DNA from: Croceicoccus naphthovorans | GTDB taxonomy: Bacteria; Pseudomonadota; Alphaproteobacteria; Sphingomonadales; Sphingomonadaceae | Direction: 5' to 3' | Length of the DNA: 64,000 nucleotides | Assembly (NCBI RefSeq): GCF_001028705.1 | Contig: NZ_CP011770.1 | Location: 2,917,501 to 2,981,500 of the forward strand | In this document: positions 1 to 8,123 of the stretch, in pieces | How the letters are laid out: every line of letters starts with the position of its first letter | How positions within the stretch are numbered: position 1 is the first letter of the stretch | Made by a program: the position numbers and the translations under genes | The notes under the pieces: model-generated | The model's database searches: none | What the model saw: the letters and a program-made list of their open reading frames with translations, nothing else | Told to the model about the DNA's origin: nothing

Positions 1-864
1 GCGTACTTCGGTTCCGAATTGCCGGATCGCTCCTGCGAGATCGGCATAGCTGAAGCTGCTGACCTCGCTCTCATGCGCCCCGAGCATTGTGAGCCCCGAA
101 GCAAAGGGCCTGCGTTCCAGCCAGTTGCCGTGAGGAATCCGATCGAACCGCTCGATCAGATAGATGTCGCGATCAAGGACACAGCGGAAGTCGAGTGGCG
201 GCACATCGAGACCACATTCGCTGGCAAGCCGCATTGTCGCCAGTTCGACCCGGCATTCGGGGAAGCTGTCTCCCCGCTTCTGAAATTTCGCGATCCAGGG
301 TTTGTCGCCGATTTTTGTAGCAGCCTTCGGCCGGGCGCCGCCCAGAGATGACCCGGCGGCTAGCAACGCCCTCAAGTTCTCGTCGAGTTCGTCGACATGC
401 TGCGCTCGTTCGGCGGCTTCTGCTAGCTCTGCGAGCGTGAACTCTTCGCCCGGAGCAGGGCCGTCCCCCCATGGTGTAATTCTCTCAGGCTGGGCGGACG
501 TCGGCCCAAAGGCGAGCGCACCCACGCGATGTTCGCCCGAGGCCAGAATGAGATCGATTTCGCTCGGCAAGCGATCGCCCATCGCCTTGTACATTAGGTA
601 TTGGCCCCAGCCGTCAGGAGCAGCATCCCGAATGCCACCGAACACGGCAAAGCCTTCTTCCGTCCTGAATGTTCGAGAAGTTCCAGCTTCGTGCAACGGC
701 AGAGCTACAGGATCGACCGCAATACGGTCAGCGCGTTCCAGATAACGCCGCCCGTAAGCGAAGGTAGCAAACTGGTTGCGCGGTTCGTCGGTCATCGTGA
801 GAAGGCCTGCCGGAACAGGCCCCTCCTCAAGATGCACGAAGACATAGGTGCGGATGGTCGTCAC
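1..864 (-). CDS. hipA: HipA-family serine/threonine kinase toxin (partial, C-terminus beyond window)
   Basis: The 288 visible codons begin at a GTG (864) 6 bp after the hipB stop and run off the window edge, so roughly the last third is missing (HipA proteins are about 400-440 aa; family knowledge). Visible HipA hallmarks are an N-terminal beta-rich subdomain, the FGGIRDAAPDGWG segment, and the Ser/Gly loop SSLGGARPKA, equivalent to the regulatory phosphorylated P-loop of E. coli HipA. ERFDR follows in the kinase N-lobe. HipA kinases phosphorylate aminoacyl-tRNA synthetases (GltX in E. coli) and slow growth; the target here is unknown. The gene sits downstream of hipB, the usual antitoxin-first order, so the pair should be co-transcribed and repressed by the HipB-HipA complex at the operators near 1223-1266. 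Confidence 0.88.
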   Translation of the reverse strand, partial: MTTIRTYVFVHLEEGPVPAGLLTMTDEPRNQFATFAYGRRYLERADRIAVDPVALPLHEAGTSRTFRTEEGFAVFGGIRDAAPDGWGQYLMYKAMGDRLPSEIDLILASGEHRVGALAFGPTSAQPERITPWGDGPAPGEEFTLAELAEAAERAQHVDELDENLRALLAAGSSLGGARPKAATKIGDKPWIAKFQKRGDSFPECRVELATMRLASECGLDVPPLDFRCVLDRDIYLIERFDRIPHGNWLERRPFASGLTMLGAHESEVSSFSYADLAGAIRQFGTEVR

Positions 865-870
865 GGCTTG

Positions 871-1212
871 CTAGAAATCCAGATCATCGTCGCTGACAGC
901 GTGGGTCTTCTGGGGCAGGCGGGACAAATCCTCGCTGATGCCAGCCCGGTCACTGTCTGGGGTTACCAGCTCGGCAAGGCGCTGTGTCATCCCCAGGACA
1001 TGCAGGGCGCTCGCCAGAACCGCGAGGCCCACGGTAGGATCTCCCGCTTCGAGGCGTTGCAGCGTTTGAACCGAGACGATCATGCGCTCGGCCATTAAAC
1101 GCTGAGGAAGTTTTCTCCGGCGGCGAGCAAGGGCGATATCCTTACCTAGCCGTGTAATCGCACGTTGGCTCTGGGGCGGTAGTCCGCTAGCAGCTCGAGA
1201 CGAACGGGGCAT
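871..1212 (-). CDS. hipB: HipB-like XRE-family antitoxin/repressor
   Basis: A 113-aa protein with a helix-turn-helix of the Cro/CI type at about residues 18-75 (RLGKDIALARRRRKL, MVSVQTLQRLEAGDPT-like recognition region), followed by a charged acidic tail ending DDDLDF. It lies directly upstream of hipA, so it is best read as the antitoxin that neutralises HipA and autoregulates the pair. It is somewhat longer than E. coli HipB (88 aa), mainly at the N-terminus. The only ATG at the 5' end is at 1212, a few bases from a plausible -10, so the message may be leaderless or nearly so (inference). Two copies of a palindromic 12-mer lie immediately upstream. Confidence 0.85.
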   Translation of the reverse strand: MPRSSRAASGLPPQSQRAITRLGKDIALARRRRKLPQRLMAERMIVSVQTLQRLEAGDPTVGLAVLASALHVLGMTQRLAELVTPDSDRAGISEDLSRLPQKTHAVSDDDLDF

Positions 1213-1587
1213 GGCCCGATATATGACATATCATGCGAAATTCCGCAAATAGAAATGATATGTCATGTTTTTGTGCTCTTTCGCTTGAAGCAGATTTACC
1301 GAAGGAAGATGCTTCACCGCCTCCTGCACGAGGCTTACAATGACCATGACTGAGTGGAGAGGCGCTGGTGAGCGGTCGCTAGGCCGCGGCTTGACCATCG
1401 TACTTCAAAAGTCGCTGTGCAGTTGCGCGAATTGTCTCAGCGACTATATCGCAAACGTCACGCATGTCGGCACAAGCCGACAGCTTCGGAAGAATTCCGA
1501 GGTCCCGTCCTCCAGTTGGAGGTTAACCGGCGGACCCTGCAGAGGGTTCGCCGAATTTCGTTCGAACGCTCTCGCAGGTCCAACCCG
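1213..1587. other. Intergenic region upstream of hipBA
   Basis: This 375-bp stretch holds the hipBA operators and promoter at its left end. The rest (about 1270-1587) has only short reading frames with no recognisable domain, and I see no clear RNA gene or repeat. A plus-strand frame is open through part of it and continues into the small gene at 1588, but the upstream codons are Arg-rich and look non-coding. Confidence 0.4.
1223..1266. promoter_or_regulatory. Paired palindromic operators of the hipBA promoter
   Basis: ATGACATATCAT at 1223-1234 and its exact reverse complement ATGATATGTCAT at 1255-1266 form a perfect 12-bp inverted repeat. Each arm is also an imperfect palindrome (ATGA...TCAT). 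The arms start 32 bp apart, about three helical turns, so two repressor dimers could sit on the same DNA face. On the minus strand TTTGCG and CATATA with an 18-bp spacer could be the promoter; one arm overlaps the -10 and the other lies upstream of the -35. Binding by HipB is inferred from position. Confidence 0.6.
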
Positions 1588-1842
1588 ATGGAGCATCGAA
1601 TGCATTATTCAGACGAGGAAATCGAACGCGCGAAGACATTATTCGCTCGTGAAAATGATCAACCCGGCCATGGCAGAATGGCGGTTGCCGCGATGGCGGG
1701 AATGAGCAAGCCCGGCAAAATCAGCCATATCACTCATCGACGGACTTGGCGGGACTACCTTTCGAAGGCACGACGCGATTTGCAAAAGGAAAGATCGGAC
1801 TGGAATTTTCGATTAGGTAACGTGTCGCATGATCTAAACTGA
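1588..1842 (+). CDS. Small hypothetical protein
   Basis: An 84-aa protein is proposed from the ATG at 1588, although the frame is open from 1417. The chosen part begins MEHRMHYSDEEIERAKTLF and is charged, helical and soluble-looking, with a basic C-terminus (RRTWRDYLSKARRDLQKE). No known domain is recognised, and there is no signal peptide or membrane segment. It lies between the hipBA promoter and the primase-like gene on the same strand as the latter. The balance of acidic and basic residues argues for real coding, but the start is uncertain and the gene could be spurious. Confidence 0.35.
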   Translation: MEHRMHYSDEEIERAKTLFARENDQPGHGRMAVAAMAGMSKPGKISHITHRRTWRDYLSKARRDLQKERSDWNFRLGNVSHDLN

Positions 1843-2057
1843 CCAGGTCGTGGGGCAGCAATAAGGATCAATGGCGCTAGTGAGAAGTCACTACGAATAA
1901 TCGGTAGACCTCGCGGGTGAGCGGCGATGTCGATGTGACGCTCAAATCGACGGGCTCGCAGTGCAGACGTGAATCCCCTCCGACCTGTTCTTACAACACA
2001 AAAGGGCTGGAGGGGAGGAGGGCCTTTGTGAGCGAGCCGAAAGGATCGCGATGTGCC

Positions 2058-2963
2058 ATGTCCCACCGATATTCCACCAAGATAAGCTCTTTGGAAGAAG
2101 CCGCCCGCCGCATCTGTGAAAACCGGGGCGGCAAATGGTCCGGCACAAAAGGCATGGCCTGCTGCCCTGCGCATGACGACCGTACGCCGTCACTCGGTGT
2201 GTCGCTCGGCCAAAAAGCGATCCTTTTCCATTGTTTTGCGGGATGTGATCAGCAGAGCGTGCTGGCTGCTCTGGTGAGTGAAGGTGTACCGGCGTCAGCC
2301 TGGTTCTCGGGAGGTGCAATCGAGCCCACGATGGACACTGGTCCTGCAGCGAAGCCTTCGGCCGCTGCCTTGCGCATCTGGCGCGACGCACAGCCGTTAC
2401 GCGCGAGTCCAGCAAAGTCCTATCTCGAGAGCCGCGGCATCCTCGCAGCATCTCCGGCGCTCTGCTTCCATCCACGAACGCCTCTTGGTCCGAAGGGACG
2501 CACCCGTTTTTTGCCGGCCATGATTGCGGCGGTCAGCCTCGACGTGGGGCCGATCGCCATCCATCGCACGTTCCTTTCGGGCAATGCCAAGGCCGATTTC
2601 GACAAACCGAAGCGCGCGCTCGGCGCGCTCGGCGAAGCAGCTGTCCGCCTCTTCGCTCCGGCCTCCGGCAAGCTTGGCCTTGCCGAGGGGGTCGAGAGCG
2701 CGATGTCGGCCTATGCTCTCACCGGCATTCCCGTCTGGGCGACCTTGGGCAATGAGCGCTTCGGCCTCGTCAGCGTACCCGAGAGCGTGACCGAGCTTCA
2801 CCTTTTCGTCGATCACGATGCTGGCGGCGAGCTGGCTGCGTCGCGTGCCCTGGCCGCTTATGCCCGCGATGCGCGGACGATCCACGTTCGCAAGCCGTCG
2901 TCACGCGACACAGACTGGAACGATGAACTGACAGCATGGCTGCGCCGCAAGGCGGCGCCGTAG
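2058..2963 (+). CDS. CHC2 zinc-finger/Toprim primase-like protein
   Basis: A 301-aa protein. The N-terminus has a CHC2-type zinc-binding pattern (CPAHDDRTPSL, then FHCFAGCD) like the zinc finger of DnaG primases. The C-terminal half carries Toprim signatures: LAEGVESAMSA with the catalytic Glu, and LHLFVDHDAGG with the Asp pair. Such short zinc-finger plus Toprim proteins are common on alphaproteobacterial plasmids and ICEs and probably prime DNA synthesis during transfer or replication (family knowledge; role here inferred). I chose the ATG at 2058 because upstream codons in the same open frame look non-coding. The strawberry-notch gene follows 75 bp downstream on the same strand. Confidence 0.8.
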   Translation: MSHRYSTKISSLEEAARRICENRGGKWSGTKGMACCPAHDDRTPSLGVSLGQKAILFHCFAGCDQQSVLAALVSEGVPASAWFSGGAIEPTMDTGPAAKPSAAALRIWRDAQPLRASPAKSYLESRGILAASPALCFHPRTPLGPKGRTRFLPAMIAAVSLDVGPIAIHRTFLSGNAKADFDKPKRALGALGEAAVRLFAPASGKLGLAEGVESAMSAYALTGIPVWATLGNERFGLVSVPESVTELHLFVDHDAGGELAASRALAAYARDARTIHVRKPSSRDTDWNDELTAWLRRKAAP

Positions 2964-3038
2964 AGGAGAGTGGGCTTCTCGAATTCCTGATCCGGCAGAG
3001 GGCGTGTCCCGATGCCCTCATCAGGAGGACGAATTGCC

Positions 3039-5522
3039 ATGTTTCAATCAGATCTGTTTCCCGCCGGCGAGCAGATGCCGGCAGTGCCCCTGGCCCACGC
3101 CATTGGGGCCAGGATTGCCGCGCTTCTTGCGTCGGGGCGTCATCTCACCCGTACCGACATTTCCAGCCTGTTTGCCGAAGAGACCGGTGCACAAGATTGG
3201 GGAAGCGCCTGGACGATCGACGATTACAACAACGCGGTCGAGATCGGCGCACTGCTCTGGCTTCGCGAGTCCTCACACATCGATCTGGCGACAAGCGCGC
3301 ACGCAGCAGAAGCGCCTTTCGACTGGCTCGAAGCAGCCTTGCCGCCGCGGCACGTTCGCAGCGAAGCACAGGTCGAACTCCAGCAGTTCTCGACCCCGCC
3401 GGTGCTGGCCTGGCTGATGGCGAAGGCCGCAGCAGTCTCTGCGCATGACACGCTGCTCGAGCCATCCGCCGGCAATGGCGCCCTTGCGCTGTGGGGCAGC
3501 GTTCAGAACGCTTCGCTGATCCTCAACGAGATCGATCCTGCAAGACGAGACAGCCTGGTCCACATCTTTCCCGCGGCCACGATCACTGCGCACGACGGGG
3601 AACTGATCGCCGATCTGCTTCGCGGCGCTGCTCCGTCGGTCGTGCTGATGAACCCGCCATTCGCCCGCAGCCAGGAACGCGGAAAGGACGGTGAGACGGC
3701 GCAGCGCCACCTTCGCAGTGCAATCCGGTCTGCTGCTGCTGGGGCGAGGATTGTCGCCATCTTGCCCAATGGCTTCGATGCTTGCACCTTCGCCGAGGCA
3801 CAGGACGAAGCGTCGCTGCTCCTCAATGTCCGGCTGCAGCAGGCTTTTCGCCGGACAGGGACGGGGATCGCCGTGCGACTGGTCGTGTTCGACAAAACGC
3901 CGATTGTGTCCTCGTCAGCGATCATCGGAGATACTGCCGACCTAATTGAGCTCCACGAAATTGTCACGGAGCTACCGCGACGAGCGCGGACCTCCGCCAG
4001 CCTCCATCGCCTGCCAGTCGGCAAGCCAGTGCGCCTCCTTGGCAAGACTTCGACCCAAAGCGCGCCGGTTCGGCCGGTGGCGCCGTTCGCGGCGACTCCT
4101 GCAGCCACAGCAACTGCGATCGACCTCACCTATTCGGTCCTCGCCGAACCCTCACCGGTGCCTGAACAGGCAGGCATTTACCTGCCTTACCGGCCTAGCC
4201 GCATCGCCGTCGAAGATGCGCCAGTTCATCCTACCCCGCTCGTGGAATCGGTCGCTATGGGTTCGGTCGCGGCACCGCAGCCCGATATTTGCCCGCGCCT
4301 TCCCGCAGGTTGGCAGGCGGATGGCCTGCTGTCCGAAGCGCAATGCGAGACACTGGTCTACGCTGCCCAGGCATTTGCGCGCGATCTTCCGGGTCAGTTC
4401 AAGGTTAGCCAGGAAGGCACCTCGCTGGAACTGGCCGAAGACGGACACTCCTACCGCCAAGGCTTCTTCCTCGGCGACGGAACCGGAGCGGGCAAAGGAC
4501 GGCAGATCGCCGCGGTCATCATGGATCGCTGGCTCGCCGGCGAGCGTCGCCATATCTGGATCACGAAGAACGAGGCGCTGCTCGAAGATGCGCGCCGCGA
4601 TTGGGAAGCGCTTGGCGGGCTACCGCTCGATCTCCAGCCGCTCTCGCGCTGGAAACTCGGCCATCCCGTGACGATGTCCGAAGGCATCCTCTTCGTCACC
4701 TACCCGACGCTGCGCTCGGGGCGCGCCGAGGATACGCGCCTCGACCAGATCCTTGCCTGGGCGGGTGAGGACTACGATGGCGTGATCGCCTTCGACGAAG
4801 CCCACGCCATGGCCAATGCACTCGGGAGCGCTTCAATCCGCGGCAAGGTCAAGGGCTCCGAACAAGGGATGGCGGGCCTCAGGCTGCAGAACCATCTCCC
4901 GCGCGCCCGGGTGATCTACGCGTCTGCCACTGGAGCTTCGGATATCGCCAACCTCGGTTACACCTCACGGCTTGGCCTCTGGGGACCCGAGACCGCCTTT
5001 CCGACCCACGAGGCGTTCACGACCGAGATCCGCGCCGGCGGCGTCGCGGCGATGGAGCTTGTCGCCCGCGACCTCAAGGCCCAGGGCCTCTATCTCGCCC
5101 GTGCGCTGTCCTTCGCCGGGGTCGAGTACGAGATCCTCGAGCACAGCCTGACCGACGCGCAGATAAGAATCTATGATGCCTATGCCGATGCCTGGGCGAT
5201 CATTCACCGCAACCTCGAAGCCGCGCTCGAAGCAACCCGAGTGGTCGACGAGGACAGCGGCGATACGCTCAATCGCAACGCCAAGGCTGCGGCGCTATCG
5301 ATCTTCGAGGGTACCAAGCAGCGCTTCTTTGCCCAGCTCCTGCTCTCGATGAAGCTGCCGAGCCTGATACCCGCGATGGAAGCAGCTCTTGGCGAGGACC
5401 ATTCGGTTGTCGTGCAGCTGGTGTCGACTGCGGAGGCCATGCTCGACCGGCGTCTTGCCGACCTCTCCGACGAAGAACGTGAAGCGCTCGATATCGATCT
5501 CTCCCCGCGGGAGTACGTGTAA
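3039..5522 (+). CDS. Strawberry-notch-family methylase/helicase, N-terminal part (split by RIT insertion)
   Basis: These 827 aa are the first 58% of a strawberry-notch-like protein. Around residue 140 there is a class I methyltransferase motif (LEPSAGNGAL) and around 204 the adenine/cytosine methylase NPPF motif. The superfamily 2 helicase half starts with Walker A GTGAGKGRQ near 482 and a DEAH box (FDEAHAMAN) near 585. The reading frame stops at TAA (5520-5522) exactly where the RIT element begins. Joining base 5518 to 9242 restores one in-frame 1,417-aa protein, so this is an interrupted gene. The start at 3039 is favoured by TCAGGAGGA 10 bp upstream. Such genes belong to plasmid/ICE backbones and are thought to act in DNA processing; the exact role is unknown. 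This half lacks helicase motifs V-VI. Confidence 0.85.
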   Translation: MFQSDLFPAGEQMPAVPLAHAIGARIAALLASGRHLTRTDISSLFAEETGAQDWGSAWTIDDYNNAVEIGALLWLRESSHIDLATSAHAAEAPFDWLEAALPPRHVRSEAQVELQQFSTPPVLAWLMAKAAAVSAHDTLLEPSAGNGALALWGSVQNASLILNEIDPARRDSLVHIFPAATITAHDGELIADLLRGAAPSVVLMNPPFARSQERGKDGETAQRHLRSAIRSAAAGARIVAILPNGFDACTFAEAQDEASLLLNVRLQQAFRRTGTGIAVRLVVFDKTPIVSSSAIIGDTADLIELHEIVTELPRRARTSASLHRLPVGKPVRLLGKTSTQSAPVRPVAPFAATPAATATAIDLTYSVLAEPSPVPEQAGIYLPYRPSRIAVEDAPVHPTPLVESVAMGSVAAPQPDICPRLPAGWQADGLLSEAQCETLVYAAQAFARDLPGQFKVSQEGTSLELAEDGHSYRQGFFLGDGTGAGKGRQIAAVIMDRWLAGERRHIWITKNEALLEDARRDWEALGGLPLDLQPLSRWKLGHPVTMSEGILFVTYPTLRSGRAEDTRLDQILAWAGEDYDGVIAFDEAHAMANALGSASIRGKVKGSEQGMAGLRLQNHLPRARVIYASATGASDIANLGYTSRLGLWGPETAFPTHEAFTTEIRAGGVAAMELVARDLKAQGLYLARALSFAGVEYEILEHSLTDAQIRIYDAYADAWAIIHRNLEAALEATRVVDEDSGDTLNRNAKAAALSIFEGTKQRFFAQLLLSMKLPSLIPAMEAALGEDHSVVVQLVSTAEAMLDRRLADLSDEEREALDIDLSPREYV

Positions 5523-5545
5523 TGCTGAGCTCAACATTACACGTA
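5514..5545. repeat. 32-bp near-perfect palindrome at the left RIT junction
   Basis: Arms TACGTGTAATG (5514-5524) and CATTACACGTA (5535-5545) are exact reverse complements. The 10-bp centre is palindromic too except for one pair (5525/5534). The palindrome joins the last bases of the strawberry-notch half to the first bases of the left terminal repeat. The inner 22 bp (5519-5540) are absent from the right junction, so they look like a coupling sequence or a target-derived recombinase core. Confidence 0.75.
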
Positions 5546-5630
5546 TTCTTTGCAGTCGCAGTTTATGTCGAGCGTCGCAGCCGGAGGCGCGGGATTGCGT
5601 CGGTTCGTCATGATTTTACTCCAGATAATT
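5541..5630 (+). repeat. Left 90-bp terminal inverted repeat of RIT element
   Basis: It begins ACGTATTCTTTGCAGTCGCA and ends CTCCAGATAATT. Every base is the reverse complement of 9241-9152. It stops 37 bp before the first recombinase start codon, so it probably also contains promoter or recombinase-binding sites for the trio. Confidence 0.93.
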
Positions 5631-5667
5631 ACCGGTCCTTCGACCTCAACATGTCGAAGGAACCACC

Positions 5668-7212
5668 ATGCCAACAAGATCATTTGTGTCGTTTCAGCCT
5701 GCACCAAGCAGGGTTGGAGAGCCGCCCAGTACTAACGCCCTATTCAGTGCATTCCTCTCCTCTCTGTCGGTTGAAGAGGGAACAGCCTGTGCGGTCCTGT
5801 ACAGCGCAGCGATCCGCCATTTTCTGTGTTGGCTGGGACTACGCGGGATTGCGCTCGGGACGGTTGATGATCGCATCGTGCGCCGTTTTGAGCAGCATCG
5901 ATGCCGGTGCCCAAGGTATTCAGCGCAAGCGACAGCCTACAAGGCCGATCTTGCGGCGCGTGTCAGGCGCTTTGTCCGGTTTCTCGAAGACCAGGGTTAC
6001 ATCGACGTAGCCGATGGGATTTACGATCTCGGGCGTCATCTTGCTGACTATTCGCATATGATCGATGGCCTCCAACTCGCGAAGGGGGTGGCGCAAGCCT
6101 ACCGTTCAGAGGCGGAGCACTTCGCGGCCTGGCTGCGGGTATCGCGATGTCCATGGACCGATGTCGATGACACGGTCACCAAACAGTATGCCGATCACGA
6201 TTGTCGGTGCCCGGTTTTCCGCAAGCGCGGCAAGCTGACCACTTCCGGCAGGAAGCGACGGCGGCGTTGCACACGGCACTTCGTTGAGTTTCTTCGTGAT
6301 CGGCGCGCCATCGCTCCGGTCGCGGTGAAGGTGGTCGAAGATCCGCAGGTCGCGGCATATGTCGGTTGGCTCAGGCAGGATCGAGGCGTGACCGACGAGA
6401 CGATCCGGCGATACCGGGCAGAGATTGAGCGGCTGATGCCCATGCTCGGCGCGCCGGCACAATGGGATGCTGCCACTCTGCGAGATGCGTTCGAGCGTCG
6501 CAGCAAGGAGATCCCGGGATCGGCTTCGCTGCTCGCCACGATCATGAGGAGCTATCTTCGGTTTCTTATTGGCCGAGGCCAATGCCGCCCAGCGCTGCTG
6601 CACGCAATGCCTTCCGTACGGAGATACCGGCTTTCGGCATTGCCGCGCTACATCGACCCGGCAACGATCGAGAGGATCATTGCAGCCTGCCCGACAGGTC
6701 GGCCGGTGGAAGTTCGGGATAAGGCGATCATTCTCCTGCTTGCCAGACTTGGCCTGCGAGCAGGAGATATTCGGGATATGCGTCTCGACGATATCGATTG
6801 GCGATCCGGCCATCTGAAGGTCAAGGGCAAGACGCGTCGACCGGATCGTTTGCCATTGCCACAGGGTGTTGGCGACGCGATCTTGGCATATCTTGCTGCG
6901 GCCCGCCCGACGGCCATCGAAGCGCACCTGTTCTTGCGTTCGCAAGCCCCGTTCCGGCCATTCAGTTCGTCAGCCGAGATCGCCGGCATCGTTGCACGCA
7001 CACTCGAGCGCGGCGGGATCGAAGGTCTGCCGACCGGATCGCACATATTCCGGCATTCGCTTGCAACCAACATGCTGCGCTCTGGTGCAGGCCTGGAGTC
7101 CATCGGGACCATCCTGCGCCACAGCTCGCCCGAGACCACCGCCATTTACGCCAAGACCGATCTGCCGATGCTCTTGAAGATCGCACAACCCTGGCCCGGA
7201 GACCTGTCATGA
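5668..7212 (+). CDS. RIT tyrosine recombinase A
   Basis: A 514-aa tyrosine recombinase, the longest of the trio. The catalytic domain in the last 190 residues shows the expected R-K-H-x-x-R-H-Y set: Arg in LGLRAGDI, Lys in KGKTRRPDR, HIFRHS, LRHSSPETT, and a terminal AIYAK tyrosine. The N-terminal 300 residues are SAM-like core-binding helices, extended compared with ordinary integrases (about 300-400 aa). Two similar Cys-containing stretches (CRCPRYSAQATAY near 80 and CRCPVFRKRGKL near 178) suggest an internal duplication or zinc-binding elements. The ATG at 5668 has AAGGA 8 bp upstream. The stop overlaps the next start (ATGA), indicating translational coupling. Confidence 0.88.
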   Translation: MPTRSFVSFQPAPSRVGEPPSTNALFSAFLSSLSVEEGTACAVLYSAAIRHFLCWLGLRGIALGTVDDRIVRRFEQHRCRCPRYSAQATAYKADLAARVRRFVRFLEDQGYIDVADGIYDLGRHLADYSHMIDGLQLAKGVAQAYRSEAEHFAAWLRVSRCPWTDVDDTVTKQYADHDCRCPVFRKRGKLTTSGRKRRRRCTRHFVEFLRDRRAIAPVAVKVVEDPQVAAYVGWLRQDRGVTDETIRRYRAEIERLMPMLGAPAQWDAATLRDAFERRSKEIPGSASLLATIMRSYLRFLIGRGQCRPALLHAMPSVRRYRLSALPRYIDPATIERIIAACPTGRPVEVRDKAIILLLARLGLRAGDIRDMRLDDIDWRSGHLKVKGKTRRPDRLPLPQGVGDAILAYLAAARPTAIEAHLFLRSQAPFRPFSSSAEIAGIVARTLERGGIEGLPTGSHIFRHSLATNMLRSGAGLESIGTILRHSSPETTAIYAKTDLPMLLKIAQPWPGDLS

Positions 7213-8123
7213 TAAACGCACAGATTTCGCGGTACGTCGCTTTGCATCGCAGCCTCGGTCGCAAATTTTTCGAGCAGGAGCGCCTGCTTCGCAAGTTCGG
7301 CACCTACGCGACTGGCTTCGGAGACAGCCACACCCGTATCGACCGCATCTACGACTGGTGCCGAGCGACGACTTCGCAGAACACCGCGCGGACCGGCTTC
7401 ACTTTCGTGCGCAACTTCTGCTTGTTTGCCCATGCCGAGGATCCAGCCAACCAGGTTCCGCCCGCCGGTGTGTTTGGCCGGGGGAAGCGTCCGCGACCAA
7501 CGCCGCACATCATCCAACCGGAACAGGTCCGGGCGATCATGAAGGCGGCGCTCGATCTTCCGCCCAAGGGCATGATCAGTCCCTTCACCTATCATTACCT
7601 GTTCGGTCTGCTGGCGGCGACCGGTCTGAGGATTTCCGAAGCTCTAGCACTACAGTGCGACGATCTGGTCGAAGACGGTCTGATCGTCCGCGACGGCAAG
7701 TTCGGCAAGCAGCGCCTAATCGCCTTGCAGCCATCAATCCGTCAGGCTCTCGAGGCCTATCTCGCAACCCGGGCAAGGCTCGGTGCCACGGGCAACGATC
7801 TGTTCGTGACGATCCGGGGAAGAGCACCCCATAAGGTCCGCGCCCACGTCGTGTTCGTCAGGCTGGCGCGACAGCTCGGATATCGTGGACCAACCGGGAC
7901 TGCAGGTATGCGGCTTCACGATTTGCGGCATACCTTCGCCGTACGCTCGCTCGAGTCCTGCTCGCCGGACCGGGACGCCGTGACGCATCACATGGCCGCG
8001 CTCAGTGTCTATCTCGGTCACACCTCGGTCGCCAACACCTACTGGTATCTCGAAGCCACGCCAGTGCTGCTGCGCGACATCGCTGCCGCGAGCGAGGATC
8101 TGTATCTGGGAGAAGCGGCATGA
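7209..8123 (+). CDS. RIT tyrosine recombinase B
   Basis: A 304-aa tyrosine recombinase of typical integrase length. Catalytic residues are visible: TGLRISEAL (Arg I), HDLRHTFA (His-x-x-Arg), LGHTSVANT (His III) and the tyrosine in YWYLEAT. The N-terminal 100 residues form the SAM-like core-binding domain, with the basic Arg/Lys run expected for DNA contact. The start is ATG 7209 in the ATGA overlap with recombinase A; the frame is open further upstream but that region belongs to gene A. It overlaps recombinase C by ATGA as well, so all three subunits are likely made at matched levels and act together at the terminal repeats. Confidence 0.88.
   Translation: MINAQISRYVALHRSLGRKFFEQERLLRKFGTYATGFGDSHTRIDRIYDWCRATTSQNTARTGFTFVRNFCLFAHAEDPANQVPPAGVFGRGKRPRPTPHIIQPEQVRAIMKAALDLPPKGMISPFTYHYLFGLLAATGLRISEALALQCDDLVEDGLIVRDGKFGKQRLIALQPSIRQALEAYLATRARLGATGNDLFVTIRGRAPHKVRAHVVFVRLARQLGYRGPTGTAGMRLHDLRHTFAVRSLESCSPDRDAVTHHMAALSVYLGHTSVANTYWYLEATPVLLRDIAAASEDLYLGEAA

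Noticed and set aside
1340..1705. Plus-strand frame of 121 codons between hipBA and the primase-like gene
   Set aside because: Composition is erratic, no ribosome-binding site, and it overlaps the better candidate at 1588.
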